In this document: positions 9,367 through 17,915 of the stretch, one piece after another
How positions within the stretch are numbered: the stretch's first letter is position 1
How the letters are laid out: each line of letters begins with the position of its first letter
Made by a program: the position numbers and the translations under genes
Assembly (NCBI RefSeq): GCF_028867965.1
Contig: NZ_JAPQNT010000004.1
Location: 1-64,000, forward strand
Direction of reading: 5' to 3'
DNA: 64,000 nucleotides
Origin: Flavobacterium sp. SUN046
GTDB taxonomy: Bacteria > Bacteroidota > Bacteroidia > Flavobacteriales > Flavobacteriaceae
Notes under the pieces: generated by a model
Database searches by the model: none
What the model saw: only the letters and a program-made list of their open reading frames with translations
Told to the model about the DNA's origin: nothing

Positions 9367-10365
9367 ATGAAACCAATTACAAAAGAAACTTACCTTCAAT
9401 GGTATGAAGAAATGCAGTTTTGGAGAAAATTTGAAGACAAATTAGCCGCTGTATACATTCAACAAAAAGTTAGAGGATTTTTACATTTATATAATGGTCA
9501 AGAAGCAGTTCTAGCTGGAGCAATTCATGCAATGGACTTGTCTAAAGATAAAATGATTACCGCTTATCGTAATCACGTTCAGCCAATTGCAATGGGAGTT
9601 GATCCTAGAAGAATTATGGCAGAATTGTTCGGAAAAGCTACAGGAACTTCTAAAGGAATGGGTGGTTCTATGCACATTTTCTCTAAAGAAAAAGGATTTT
9701 TTGGTGGTCACGGAATCGTTGGCGCTCAAATTCCGGTTGGTGCAGGAATGGCATTTGCCGATAAATATTTTGAAACTGGTGGTGTAACTATGACTTATTT
9801 TGGTGATGGTGCAGCACGTCAAGGTTCACTTCACGAAGCTTTTAATATGGCAATGTTGTGGAAACTGCCAGTAGTATTTATTTGTGAAAACAATGGATAT
9901 GCAATGGGAACTTCTGTAGAAAGAACTGCAAATCATACCGATATTTGGAAATTAGGTTTAGGTTACGAAATGCCATGTGGACCAGTTGACGGAATGAATC
10001 CAGTAAAAGTTGCAGAAGCAATGCAAGAAGCAATTGATAGAGCAAGACGTGGTGACGGACCAACATTTCTTGAAATGAAAACATACCGTTACAGAGGTCA
10101 TTCAATGAGTGACGCGCAACTTTATAGAACTAAAGATGAAGTTGAAGAATACAGAAAAATAGATCCAATTACGCAGGTTCTGGATGTAATTAAGGAAAAT
10201 AATTACGCTACTGAAGCTGAAATTGAAGCTATCGATCAACGTGTTAAAGATTTAGTTGACGAATGTGAAAAATTTGCCGAAGAATCTCCGTTTCCAGAAG
10301 TACAACAATTGTATGATGTGGTTTACGAACAAGAAAATTATCCTTTCATTTCTCATAGATTATAA
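9367..10365 (+). CDS. pdhA: Pyruvate dehydrogenase E1 component, alpha subunit
   Basis: E1 alpha of the pyruvate dehydrogenase complex: thiamine-diphosphate-dependent decarboxylation of pyruvate and transfer of the acetyl unit to E2 lipoyl groups. At 332 residues the length is usual. Diagnostic segments are YRNHVQPIAMGVDPRRIMAE, GKGSMH-like KGMGGSMHIFSKEKGFFGGH, the TPP/Mg motif GDGAARQGSLHEAFNMA with the downstream ENNGYAMGT, and the phosphorylation-loop-like TYRYRGHSMSDAQLYR. pdhC follows after two bases, so they are cotranscribed. The E1 beta gene is not adjacent and must lie elsewhere, an arrangement seen in other Bacteroidota. Confidence 0.95.
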   Translation: MKPITKETYLQWYEEMQFWRKFEDKLAAVYIQQKVRGFLHLYNGQEAVLAGAIHAMDLSKDKMITAYRNHVQPIAMGVDPRRIMAELFGKATGTSKGMGGSMHIFSKEKGFFGGHGIVGAQIPVGAGMAFADKYFETGGVTMTYFGDGAARQGSLHEAFNMAMLWKLPVVFICENNGYAMGTSVERTANHTDIWKLGLGYEMPCGPVDGMNPVKVAEAMQEAIDRARRGDGPTFLEMKTYRYRGHSMSDAQLYRTKDEVEEYRKIDPITQVLDVIKENNYATEAEIEAIDQRVKDLVDECEKFAEESPFPEVQQLYDVVYEQENYPFISHRL

Positions 10366-10367
10366 TT

Positions 10368-12023
10368 ATGGCTACAGTAATAAACATGCCTCGTTTAAGC
10401 GATACTATGACAGAAGGAACTGTTGCTAGTTGGCTTAAAAAAGTAGGAGATACTATAAAAGAAGGTGACATTTTAGCTGAAATCGAAACCGATAAAGCTA
10501 CAATGGAATTTGAATCATTCAATTCTGGTGTTTTACTTTACATAGGAATTCCTGAAGGCGAATCAGCACCAGTTGATTCACTTTTAGCTATTATCGGAAA
10601 AGAAGGCGAAGATATTTCAGCATTAATTTCTGGTGGTACTGCTCCAAAAGTTGAAACAGAAGCTAAAAGCGAAAGTGTTACTCCAAGTGTAGTCGAAGAG
10701 AAGCAAACTTCTTCTGCTCCAACAGCTTTACCAGCTGGTGTAAAAGTAATCACAATGCCACGTTTAAGTGACACCATGACTACTGGAACAGTAGCAACTT
10801 GGTTGAAAAAAGTTGGTGACGAAATTAAAGAAGGTGATATTCTTGCCGAAATTGAAACCGATAAAGCAACAATGGAATTTGAATCTTTCAATTCTGGAAC
10901 ATTATTGTTCGTAGGAATTCAAGAAGGAGAAACCGCACCAGTAGATGCCGTATTAGCAATTATCGGACCAGCAGGAACTGATGTTTCAGGTGTAGCCGAA
11001 AATTTTGGCAAAGGAGACACTCCAGTAGTTGCTGCTGAAACCAAAACTGAAACTACATCTCAAAGTGCAGCAGTCATCCCAAGCACTTCCGAAACTTCGG
11101 GAGAGGGAACACAAAGCAATGATAATTCAAGAGTTTTCGCTTCTCCATTAGCAAAACAAATCGCAAAAGATAAAGGAATCAACTTGTCTCAAGTAAAAGG
11201 TTCTGGTGAAAATGGAAGAATTGTAAAAAGTGATGTAGAAAACTTTACAGCTTCTTCATCTCAGCCGCAAACTATCACAAGCGCTGTCGAAGGAACACAA
11301 CCGGCACAAGCTGTTGCTAAACCATTCGTTCCAGCAGGTGAAGTAGTTACCGAAGAAATTAAAAATTCGCAAATGCGTAAAATCATTGCGAAACGTTTGG
11401 CAGAATCGTTGTTTACAGCACCGCATTACAACTTAACTATTGAGGTATCAATGGATGAAGCAATGCAATCAAGAGCCGTAATTAATACTGTTCCAGACAC
11501 AAAAGTTTCATTCAATGATATGGTAATTAAAGCCTGTGCAATGGCTTTGAAAAAACATCCAAAAATCAATTCGCAGTGGAAAGAAGAAGCAATTACCATC
11601 AATCACCATGTGAATATTGGAGTTGCTGTTGCTGTTGAAGACGGATTGGTAGTACCAGTTTTACGTTTTACTGACGGAATGAGTTTGTCTCAAATTGGAG
11701 TAAGCGTAAGAGATTTAGCTGGAAGAGCAAAAACTAAAAAATTACTACCAACCGAAATGGAAGGAAGTACTTTTACAGTTTCTAATCTTGGAATGTTTGG
11801 TATCGTTGAATTCAATTCGATTATAAACCAACCAAATTCTGCGATTCTTTCAGTAGGAGCAATCGTAGAAAAACCAGTAGTTAAAAACGGTCAAATCGTA
11901 GTCGGAAACACAATGATGCTTTCATTAGCCTGCGACCACAGAACAATTGACGGAGCAACTGGCGCACAATTTCTACAAACATTAAAACAATTTATTGAAA
12001 GTCCAGTGACGATGTTGGCTTAA
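10368..12023 (+). CDS. pdhC: Pyruvate dehydrogenase E2, dihydrolipoamide acetyltransferase
   Basis: E2 core of the pyruvate dehydrogenase complex, passing the acetyl group from lipoamide to CoA. The 551 residues hold two nearly identical lipoyl domains (about 3-78 and 127-202; lipoylated lysines in ETDKATMEF, Lys43 and Lys166), each followed by an Ala/Glu/Thr-rich linker. A peripheral-subunit-binding domain follows (about 259-297, FASPLAKQIAKDKGINLSQV). The catalytic acyltransferase domain runs from about 325 to the end, with His524 and Asp528 in ACDHRTIDGA. The tandem lipoyl domains probably arose by an internal duplication visible at the DNA level. It is tightly coupled to pdhA and ends before a terminator. 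Confidence 0.96.
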   Translation: MATVINMPRLSDTMTEGTVASWLKKVGDTIKEGDILAEIETDKATMEFESFNSGVLLYIGIPEGESAPVDSLLAIIGKEGEDISALISGGTAPKVETEAKSESVTPSVVEEKQTSSAPTALPAGVKVITMPRLSDTMTTGTVATWLKKVGDEIKEGDILAEIETDKATMEFESFNSGTLLFVGIQEGETAPVDAVLAIIGPAGTDVSGVAENFGKGDTPVVAAETKTETTSQSAAVIPSTSETSGEGTQSNDNSRVFASPLAKQIAKDKGINLSQVKGSGENGRIVKSDVENFTASSSQPQTITSAVEGTQPAQAVAKPFVPAGEVVTEEIKNSQMRKIIAKRLAESLFTAPHYNLTIEVSMDEAMQSRAVINTVPDTKVSFNDMVIKACAMALKKHPKINSQWKEEAITINHHVNIGVAVAVEDGLVVPVLRFTDGMSLSQIGVSVRDLAGRAKTKKLLPTEMEGSTFTVSNLGMFGIVEFNSIINQPNSAILSVGAIVEKPVVKNGQIVVGNTMMLSLACDHRTIDGATGAQFLQTLKQFIESPVTMLA

Positions 12024-12068
12024 TTCATATTGTCTTCCCGAGCGCAGTCGAGGGATATTTTAACATAT

Positions 12069-12102
12069 AATCCCATTCTGAAAAGAGTGGGATTTTTTTT
12101 TT
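12069..12102 (+). terminator. Intrinsic terminator of pdhA-pdhC
   Basis: AATCCCATTCT (12069-12079) pairs with AGAGTGGGATT (12084-12094), with one G-T pair, and runs into ten T residues. Confidence 0.85.
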
Positions 12103-12108
12103 AATCTG

Positions 12109-12141
12109 AACTTGTTTCAGATTTTCAACTTGTTTCAGATT
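12109..12141 (+). repeat. Short tandem direct repeat
   Basis: The 15-base word AACTTGTTTCAGATT occurs at 12109-12123 and again at 12127-12141, spaced by three bases, in the intergenic region after pdhC. Read on the minus strand both copies fall in one open frame that continues into the segment at 12142-12240, suggesting decayed coding or repeat sequence. Confidence 0.6.
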
Positions 12142-12240
12142 CTTAGTTTTTTTGGAGCGAATGGTTTTGGTATTCTTGGTTTCCTTATTCCTGCTTTCCG
12201 CACCACACGGTGGTTTGCTCCAATCAGGGCTAGCTAGTAT
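12142..12240. repeat. Candidate intergenic repeat or coding remnant
   Basis: This non-coding stretch differs in feel from its neighbours: it is richer in G+C, contains a perfect small hairpin ACCAC-ACG-GTGGT (12202-12214), and on the minus strand reads without a stop (SPDWSKPPCGAESRNKE and on). Wording like CCCTGATTGGAGC with GGAAAGCAGGAAT is, from memory, common between flavobacterial genes. No start codon or full gene is supported. Confidence 0.35.
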
Positions 12241-12255
12241 TTGTAATGAATAAAA

Positions 12256-13179
12256 TTAATCTTTTAATACAAGTGTAGCAGTTTCATCAGCAATTCCAAT
12301 AGTAGCAATTGAACCACTATTAAATCTTAAAAAATCCGATTCTATACCATCACTAAAAATTACTCCACTTGTTGGCATAAGAGATTCAATTTTTAGTTTA
12401 AAATTTTTATTTATTACTCCAGAATTTATGCCAATTTGAGTACGTACACTTTTAAAGGGCTCTCTTACCGCAAATAATAATTGATTTGATTTAATTTGAG
12501 GTTTTTTTGGTGTTAAATCATGCTCAAATAAACTTGTTATTGAGTAAGACATATTAAATATTGAGCTCATCCAACCTGTAATTCCTGCTGATGTAGAAAC
12601 AATTAATCCACTTGATGATTGTTCTTCAATTTCACTATTAAATTCTATTTTATATTTTGCAGAAATATGGGTTGAAGCTCCAATAAACAAATCATTAAAT
12701 GCTAGTAAGCGTTGACCATCATTTAATTTAGCTTCTGCAAACGGCATTGTTTTGGAAGTAAATTTATTTTCCATAACATTTTCAACTCCACCTATAAAAT
12801 CTGAAGTATTAAACGGTAACAAAACACCATCATATCTTTCTTTATCTGGATTTACGGCAATAATTGGGATGTTTTTAGAATATTTAGCTGTATTTGCGAC
12901 CAATCCATCTTGTCCAATTACAATTATTAGTTGATTATCTGAAAATAAAAATGAGGAAATAAAATTTCTTTCAACGATTTTATTTTTTATCACTCTAGAT
13001 AGTTGCGACTGTAATGAATGCAATGAGTTTTGGAAAATTTCGTGTTCAATTTCATAATCTTCAAAAACTCCACCTTGACGTTCAATATAAAACTTAGCTT
13101 GCGCTTTAGTATTGAATCTTTCAATTAATAACTCAAGTCGAGTTTTGTTTTTAATAATAATAGCGTATTCAATAGTCAT
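12256..13179 (-). CDS. NAD kinase-like (ATP-NAD kinase fold) protein
   Basis: A 307-residue soluble protein with the layout of the NAD kinase/diacylglycerol kinase superfamily. IGQDG (88-92) stands where NAD kinases have GGDGT, FNDLFIG (161-167) where they have the NE motif, and SSGLIVSTSAGITGW (189-203) matches the GDGLIVSTPTGSTAY segment. The changed first Gly and the missing NE make true NAD kinase activity uncertain; it may bind NAD or another nucleotide. The housekeeping nadK is not this gene by sequence. It starts two bases after the stop of the SPFH gene, so the two are surely cotranscribed. Function is inferred from fold only; substrate unknown. Confidence 0.75.
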   Translation of the reverse strand: MTIEYAIIIKNKTRLELLIERFNTKAQAKFYIERQGGVFEDYEIEHEIFQNSLHSLQSQLSRVIKNKIVERNFISSFLFSDNQLIIVIGQDGLVANTAKYSKNIPIIAVNPDKERYDGVLLPFNTSDFIGGVENVMENKFTSKTMPFAEAKLNDGQRLLAFNDLFIGASTHISAKYKIEFNSEIEEQSSSGLIVSTSAGITGWMSSIFNMSYSITSLFEHDLTPKKPQIKSNQLLFAVREPFKSVRTQIGINSGVINKNFKLKIESLMPTSGVIFSDGIESDFLRFNSGSIATIGIADETATLVLKD

Positions 13180-13181
13180 TA

Positions 13182-14189
13182 TTATTTATCATTTAATAAT
13201 GAATCTAGTAATTCTGGGCTAATGTTTAAATTGCCTATTTTATCAGCATTTTCAGCTAATTGTCTAAAGGCAAGTGAAATATTAAATTTTGGATCTGGAT
13301 TATTATTTAAAGCAGTTAATAATTTCCAATCCATTTCTTTATATGGTTTTAATGTTTCCGCAATAACATATCCTTGCGTTTCTGCTTCAATTTTATCATT
13401 TTCTGTTTTTTGTTCAATTAAAAGTTTTCTTTGATTTTCAACTGAAATATCAGCTTCAAGTTTCATTTCTCTTAATCTTCTATCATTTTCGGCATTTATT
13501 ACATCCGACTCCATTCTTTTTTCGATGATTTGTTTTTGCTTTTCTTCTATAGCAATTTCGGTATTCAATTCAGATTCTTTAATAATTCTTTCTTGTTCAA
13601 CTGCAAAATTTCGTCTTTCGTAAATTGCTAAATCAGCTTCTTGCTGCAATTTTTCTCGAGTTTCAGTTTCCAAAGCTCTTGCCATTTCAGGTGTTGCAGC
13701 AACGGCTAAAATATTTGCTCCTAAAATTTCAATTCCAAGCATATTTATTGCTGAAGAATTTTTTAAACCTTCAATAATACTTTGCTCAATTGTTTTAGCT
13801 GAACGAATTGCATCTTTTAATTTGATACTATGAATGTAAGATGAAGTAACTGTTTGCGCTTCATTTATTAATCGTTGATTCAGTTTTTCAATGTCATTTC
13901 TCTTATATTGTCCGTTTTCTTGAACTGTAAAATCTAAAATATCTGATAAAATTTTCGGATCGGTTATTTTGTAACTAATTTGACCTTGAATGGTTACAGT
14001 TTGATAATCATTTGTAGATTCATTAAAAATAAAAGGCAAATCATTACTTCCCATTGGTATTGCAACTATAGAACTATTAGGTGCAAAATAAAAGAATGAA
14101 AGACCGCGACCTTCACGCTTAATAGTTCCATTTTTAAACTGCAAAACATAAGTCATTGCATCAAATTTTATGTGCTTAATTCCAAACAT
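13182..14189 (-). CDS. SPFH/band-7 domain protein (soluble, no membrane anchor)
   Basis: A 335-residue member of the stomatin/prohibitin/flotillin (SPFH) superfamily. The band-7 domain covers about 5-190 (ITDPKILSDILDF, ATPEMARALETETREKLQQEA), followed by a long charged Glu/Lys/Arg-rich helix (about 190-275) that should form a coiled coil. The usual N-terminal hydrophobic anchor is missing: the peptide begins MFGIKHIKFDAMTYVLQF. SPFH proteins form ring-like scaffolds; the partner here is probably the NAD-kinase-like protein encoded two bases downstream. A perfect -7 element (TATATTTG, minus strand) sits about 30 bases before the ATG. Biological role unknown. Confidence 0.85.
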   Translation of the reverse strand: MFGIKHIKFDAMTYVLQFKNGTIKREGRGLSFFYFAPNSSIVAIPMGSNDLPFIFNESTNDYQTVTIQGQISYKITDPKILSDILDFTVQENGQYKRNDIEKLNQRLINEAQTVTSSYIHSIKLKDAIRSAKTIEQSIIEGLKNSSAINMLGIEILGANILAVAATPEMARALETETREKLQQEADLAIYERRNFAVEQERIIKESELNTEIAIEEKQKQIIEKRMESDVINAENDRRLREMKLEADISVENQRKLLIEQKTENDKIEAETQGYVIAETLKPYKEMDWKLLTALNNNPDPKFNISLAFRQLAENADKIGNLNISPELLDSLLNDK

Positions 14190-14218
14190 AATTTATTGTT
14201 TTTATTTAATCTAATGTT

Positions 14219-14226
14219 CAAATATA
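14219..14226 (-). promoter_or_regulatory. Promoter -7 element for the SPFH / NAD-kinase-like pair
   Basis: CAAATATA on the plus strand is TATATTTG on the minus strand, a perfect TAnnTTTG element ending right after the upstream glycosyltransferase stop codon. It predicts a start of transcription about 20 bases before the SPFH ATG. No clear TTTG partner is visible. Confidence 0.5.
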
Positions 14227-15468
14227 CTAATAATTTGTTTTCCTATTCTTCTCTTCAATCCATTTACTCATATATTTTGTACTTGAATTGAAATGATGTT
14301 GCAACATCATTCCAATAAAATTCATTTTTCTATGTTCTTCCAAATTTGAATGTAAACTTGAAATCATATCAATAAAATTGCTTTCAAATAATGATTTTTT
14401 ATACCGTTTTTCTAAAATTTGAAATCCATTATCTTGTGATTTTTTCCAAAGATTTTTATCATTATATAATTCAACAGCTTTTGTAGCTAATTTATTTGGT
14501 TCATTTTCAACAAAACCATTCCAATCTAAATCGCCATTCATTGCTTCTGCACCAATTGAAGTTGTTATACTTGGAGTTCCACATTGCATGGCTTCCAAAA
14601 GTTTGCCTTTAATTCCTGCGCCAAATCGAATCGGAGCTAAAACAACCTTTGCATTTTTTACAACTTTAAAAGCACTTTCAGCTCTTCCCATAATGTAGAA
14701 ATTTTGCTTTGGTTTATGCAACTGCAACACTTTCTGTGAAGGATATGCTCCGTAAACCAACATTTTAGCTTCTGGTAACTGCAAATGAATTAACGGAAAA
14801 ATAGTTTCTGATAAATATTGAACTGCATTCCAATTAGGTTCGTGCAGAAAATTTCCAATAAAAACAAAATCGTTTCGCTCATCAAAATTGGGTAAATCTT
14901 CATTCAGTTTTTCTGCAAAAATGGGTAAGTGATAAATTAAATTTTCAGGAATATGAAATAGATTTTTTAAAAGTTCCATCTCAAATTTAGATACAAAAAG
15001 CGATACGTCACAACGATACAAACTTGCAATTTCACGTTTTGCCATATCAGAAGTTAACAAATCCTCAAAATGAAATTCACGATTTTCTTTAACTGCTTGT
15101 TGTCTTTCAAATCGAAGCGAATGTAAATCTTCAGTATTGAGTATTTTTAAAGCATTCGGACATTGTTCGGAAACGCGCCAACCAAACTGTTCTTCAACCA
15201 TAAATCGATCAAACAGAACGATGTTTGGATTTAATTCCGAAACAAAAACATCAAAAGTTTCTGAATTTAATTCGATAGTTTTAGTCTCAATTCCTAAAAC
15301 AGATAAATCTTCTGAGAATTCTAAATTTTGTGCTGTGCTTGCAAAAGTTATTTCATAACCATTCGATTGAAATAAATCAATTAATTGCATCATTCGATTG
15401 CCTGCCGCAGACGATTTTGGTTCGGGCAATACAAATCCGATAATTAATAAACGTTTAGATTTTTGCAT
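14227..15468 (-). CDS. Glycosyltransferase, GT-B fold (GT1/GT4 type)
   Basis: A 413-residue protein beginning at the ATG at 15468 (MQKSKRLLIIGFVLPEPKSSAAG); an in-frame ATG 60 bases upstream would add a Cys-rich tail and reach into the divergent miaE start. The Rossmann-like N-terminal domain opens with the nucleotide-sugar glycosyltransferase phrase GFVLPEPKSSAAGNRMM. The C-terminal half holds FIGNFLHEPNWNAVQYL, LVYGAYPS and the donor-binding region VVLAPIRFGAGIKGKLLEAMQCGTP, as in family 4-like enzymes. No signal peptide or membrane segment is seen, so it is probably cytoplasmic. Donor and acceptor are unknown; there is no polysaccharide cluster around it. Confidence 0.85.
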   Translation of the reverse strand: MQKSKRLLIIGFVLPEPKSSAAGNRMMQLIDLFQSNGYEITFASTAQNLEFSEDLSVLGIETKTIELNSETFDVFVSELNPNIVLFDRFMVEEQFGWRVSEQCPNALKILNTEDLHSLRFERQQAVKENREFHFEDLLTSDMAKREIASLYRCDVSLFVSKFEMELLKNLFHIPENLIYHLPIFAEKLNEDLPNFDERNDFVFIGNFLHEPNWNAVQYLSETIFPLIHLQLPEAKMLVYGAYPSQKVLQLHKPKQNFYIMGRAESAFKVVKNAKVVLAPIRFGAGIKGKLLEAMQCGTPSITTSIGAEAMNGDLDWNGFVENEPNKLATKAVELYNDKNLWKKSQDNGFQILEKRYKKSLFESNFIDMISSLHSNLEEHRKMNFIGMMLQHHFNSSTKYMSKWIEEKNRKTNY

Positions 15469-15528
15469 AATATCAAATAGATTACAAAGAAAAGACTTAA
15501 TTTTACAACAAATTAAAATTGTAAGCAA

Positions 15529-16110
15529 ATGTTAGGTCTAAAATTAAAAACCGACCCAAGATGGGTAACTATTGTGGAATCCAATATTGAAGAAATTCTA
15601 ACCGATCACGCTTGGTGCGAGCAAAAAGCAGCTACCAATGTGATTACAATTATTGCTTACAATTCAGAACATGAAGAATTAGTTACTGCATTATTAGAAA
15701 TTGCAAAAGAAGAATTAGAGCATTTTCAAATGGTACATAATATCATTAAAGAACGCGGATTAAAATTAGGTAGAGAACGTAAAGATCATTACGTAAACGA
15801 GTTGTTCAAATTCATGAAAAAAGATGGCAGCCGTAACGATGCTTTTGTGGATAGATTACTTTTTTCTGCAATGATTGAAGCCCGAAGTTGCGAACGTTTT
15901 AAAGTGCTTTCACAAAATATTGAAGACCAAAAACTGGCTAAATTTTATAAAGATTTAATGATTAGTGAAGCCGGACATTACACCACTTTTTTAGGTTTTG
16001 CCAGAAAATATTCTGAAAAAGTAGATGTTGATAAACGCTGGAAGGAATGGATAGAATTTGAAGGTGAATTGATTACTAATTACGGAAAAGAAGAAACCAT
16101 TCACGGATAA
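15529..16110 (+). CDS. miaE: tRNA-(ms2io6A)-hydroxylase, MiaE
   Basis: Diiron monooxygenase that hydroxylates ms2i6A37 of tRNAs reading UNN codons. The 193-residue length and motifs fit: WVTIVESNIEEILTDHAWCEQKAA at the start, the iron ligands in EELEHFQMVH, EARSCERF and SEAGHYTTF, and the ending KRWKEWIEFE. It is transcribed away from the glycosyltransferase gene through a 60-base spacer. The gene also implies MiaA and MiaB elsewhere on the chromosome. Identification is strong; the exact hydroxylated product was not testable here. Confidence 0.92.
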   Translation: MLGLKLKTDPRWVTIVESNIEEILTDHAWCEQKAATNVITIIAYNSEHEELVTALLEIAKEELEHFQMVHNIIKERGLKLGRERKDHYVNELFKFMKKDGSRNDAFVDRLLFSAMIEARSCERFKVLSQNIEDQKLAKFYKDLMISEAGHYTTFLGFARKYSEKVDVDKRWKEWIEFEGELITNYGKEETIHG

Positions 16111-16116
16111 ACACAA

Positions 16117-16143
16117 AAAACGCCTCAATTAAGAGGCGTTTTT
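16117..16143. terminator. Bidirectional terminator between miaE and the symporter gene
   Basis: AAAACGCCTC (16117-16126) pairs perfectly with GAGGCGTTTT (16133-16142) around AATTAA, flanked by A and T runs, so it can serve both convergent genes. Confidence 0.88.
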
Positions 16144-16162
16144 GATTATAATAAATCAGTTT

Positions 16163-17833
16163 TTACCAAAATATTGTATATAAAGCTGCTACAACTCCAA
16201 CAACTATTATGGCGCCAACAGTGAAACTAGTCGACATTTTGAACATTGATTTGTCAATTTCTAAGCCATTAGTTTGTACACCTTTTTTAGTTTCATAGAT
16301 GCTTATTAAGAACATTCCAATGACACAAATTGCAAATACAAATCCCATTCGATCGATAAACGGAATTTCATAAATTCCATTAGAATTCGCAATGGCAAAA
16401 CCAGAATCATATAGAAAATGTAAGTCTACAAAATGAGGCATAAACTTGAATGTTATTGAGAGTATGAATCCTCCAATTGTAGCAAATAATGCTGCGTTTG
16501 ATGTTGTTTTCTTCCAAAAGAAACCAAGAATAAACATTGCAAAAACACCAGGACTAACAAATCCGGTATATTCTTGAATAAATTGAAAACCACCTTTTTT
16601 ATCAATTCCTAAAAATGGCGCAACAATTACGGCGATAAGCATTGCAGCAACGATTGCTAATTTTCCAACATTTACTAATTTTTTTTCGTCAGCTTCAACG
16701 TTTAATTTAGTTTTGTATACATCTAATGTAAAAATGGTAGCAATACTATTCGCCTTTCCTGCCAAGGAAGCTACAATCGCGGCAGTTAAAGCAGCAAATG
16801 ATAATCCTTTTAATCCAACTGGAAGTAAGTTTAATAAAGTTGGGTAAGCTCTGTCGGGATTAACGCTTCCGTCTTGCAGCATTTCGGCGTGAAAATGTCC
16901 GTTTTGATACAATACATAGGCTGCAATTCCTGGTAAAACAACAATAATTGGCATTAATAATTTTAAGAATGCTGCAAATAGAATTCCGCCTCGAGCAGTT
17001 TTTAAATCGGCGCCCAATGCTCTTTGTGTAATATATTGATTGCAACCCCAATAATTCAAATTGATAATTAACATACCACCAATTAACACAGAAAGTCCCG
17101 GTAAATCCATATAATTTGGATTTGTTTTGTCAAAAATCATGTGAAAATGATCATTGGCATGAGTTGTCATTAAATTAAATCCATTGATTACTCCTTCAGT
17201 TCCAAATTCTTTAGATACTAAATTTAGGGCTAAATAAGTCGTTATTAATCCACCTAAAATTAAGAAAAATACTTGAATAACATCGGTATAACCAATTACT
17301 TTCATTCCGCCAAGGGTTATCATTACTGCAAAAAAGGCTAAAAAAACCATACACAAAGTTAAATTCAACCCAGATATACTACTAATTGCCAATGCACCTA
17401 AATATAAAATTGAAGTCAGGTTGACAAAAACGTAAAGTAATAGCCAAAATACAGCCATAATCATTGCTACATTGCTGTTGTAGCGCTTATTGAGATATTG
17501 AGGCATTGTAAAAATCTTATTTTTCAAATATACTGGCATAAAGAAAATCGCCACAATGATTAACGTTACTGCAGCCATCCATTCGTAAGTGGCAATTGCT
17601 AATCCCATTTTAAAACCACTTCCGCTGGTTCCAATAAATTGTTCTGCACTAATATTACTAGCAATTAATGAGGCACCAATGGCCCACCAAGTAAGTGAAC
17701 CTTCTGCTAAAAAATAATCTTTGCTACTCGATTCGGCTTTCTTTTTTCGTTTGTAAATCCAAAATCCATAACCAACAATGATTATGAAATAAAGGAAAAA
17801 AACAATATAATCTTGTTTTGCTAATGTTTGCAT
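16163..17833 (-). CDS. Sodium/sugar symporter (SSS family, SglT-like)
   Basis: Inner-membrane sodium:solute symporter of 556 residues with about 14 hydrophobic segments. Family signatures include the start DYIVFFLYFIIIVGYGFWIY, KDYFLAEGSLTWWAIGASLIASNISAEQFIGTSGSGF, GGMKVIGYTDVIQ and SFAALTAAIVASLAGKANSIAT. The SAEQF and NYWGCNQYITQRALGA segments are typical of sugar-transporting members such as vSGLT. It is the last gene of the galactose/galactan operon, 82 bases after galT, so galactose is the probable substrate. The link to galactose is from context. Confidence 0.92.
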   Translation of the reverse strand: MQTLAKQDYIVFFLYFIIIVGYGFWIYKRKKKAESSSKDYFLAEGSLTWWAIGASLIASNISAEQFIGTSGSGFKMGLAIATYEWMAAVTLIIVAIFFMPVYLKNKIFTMPQYLNKRYNSNVAMIMAVFWLLLYVFVNLTSILYLGALAISSISGLNLTLCMVFLAFFAVMITLGGMKVIGYTDVIQVFFLILGGLITTYLALNLVSKEFGTEGVINGFNLMTTHANDHFHMIFDKTNPNYMDLPGLSVLIGGMLIINLNYWGCNQYITQRALGADLKTARGGILFAAFLKLLMPIIVVLPGIAAYVLYQNGHFHAEMLQDGSVNPDRAYPTLLNLLPVGLKGLSFAALTAAIVASLAGKANSIATIFTLDVYKTKLNVEADEKKLVNVGKLAIVAAMLIAVIVAPFLGIDKKGGFQFIQEYTGFVSPGVFAMFILGFFWKKTTSNAALFATIGGFILSITFKFMPHFVDLHFLYDSGFAIANSNGIYEIPFIDRMGFVFAICVIGMFLISIYETKKGVQTNGLEIDKSMFKMSTSFTVGAIIVVGVVAALYTIFW

Positions 17834-17915
17834 TGGTTGGTTTTGGTTAATTAATTGGATTTAAATATAATATTTTTTTAAGTAATTAAATGAATAATCA
17901 ATTTTATTTGGAGTT

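Noticed and set aside
10538..10891. Minus-strand ORF of 117 codons within pdhC
   Set aside because: It mirrors the repeated lipoyl domains on the coding strand; low-stop antisense frame, not a gene.
12256..13179. Calling this gene the housekeeping NAD kinase
   Set aside because: The GGDG and NE motifs are altered and the length and context differ from normal NadK.
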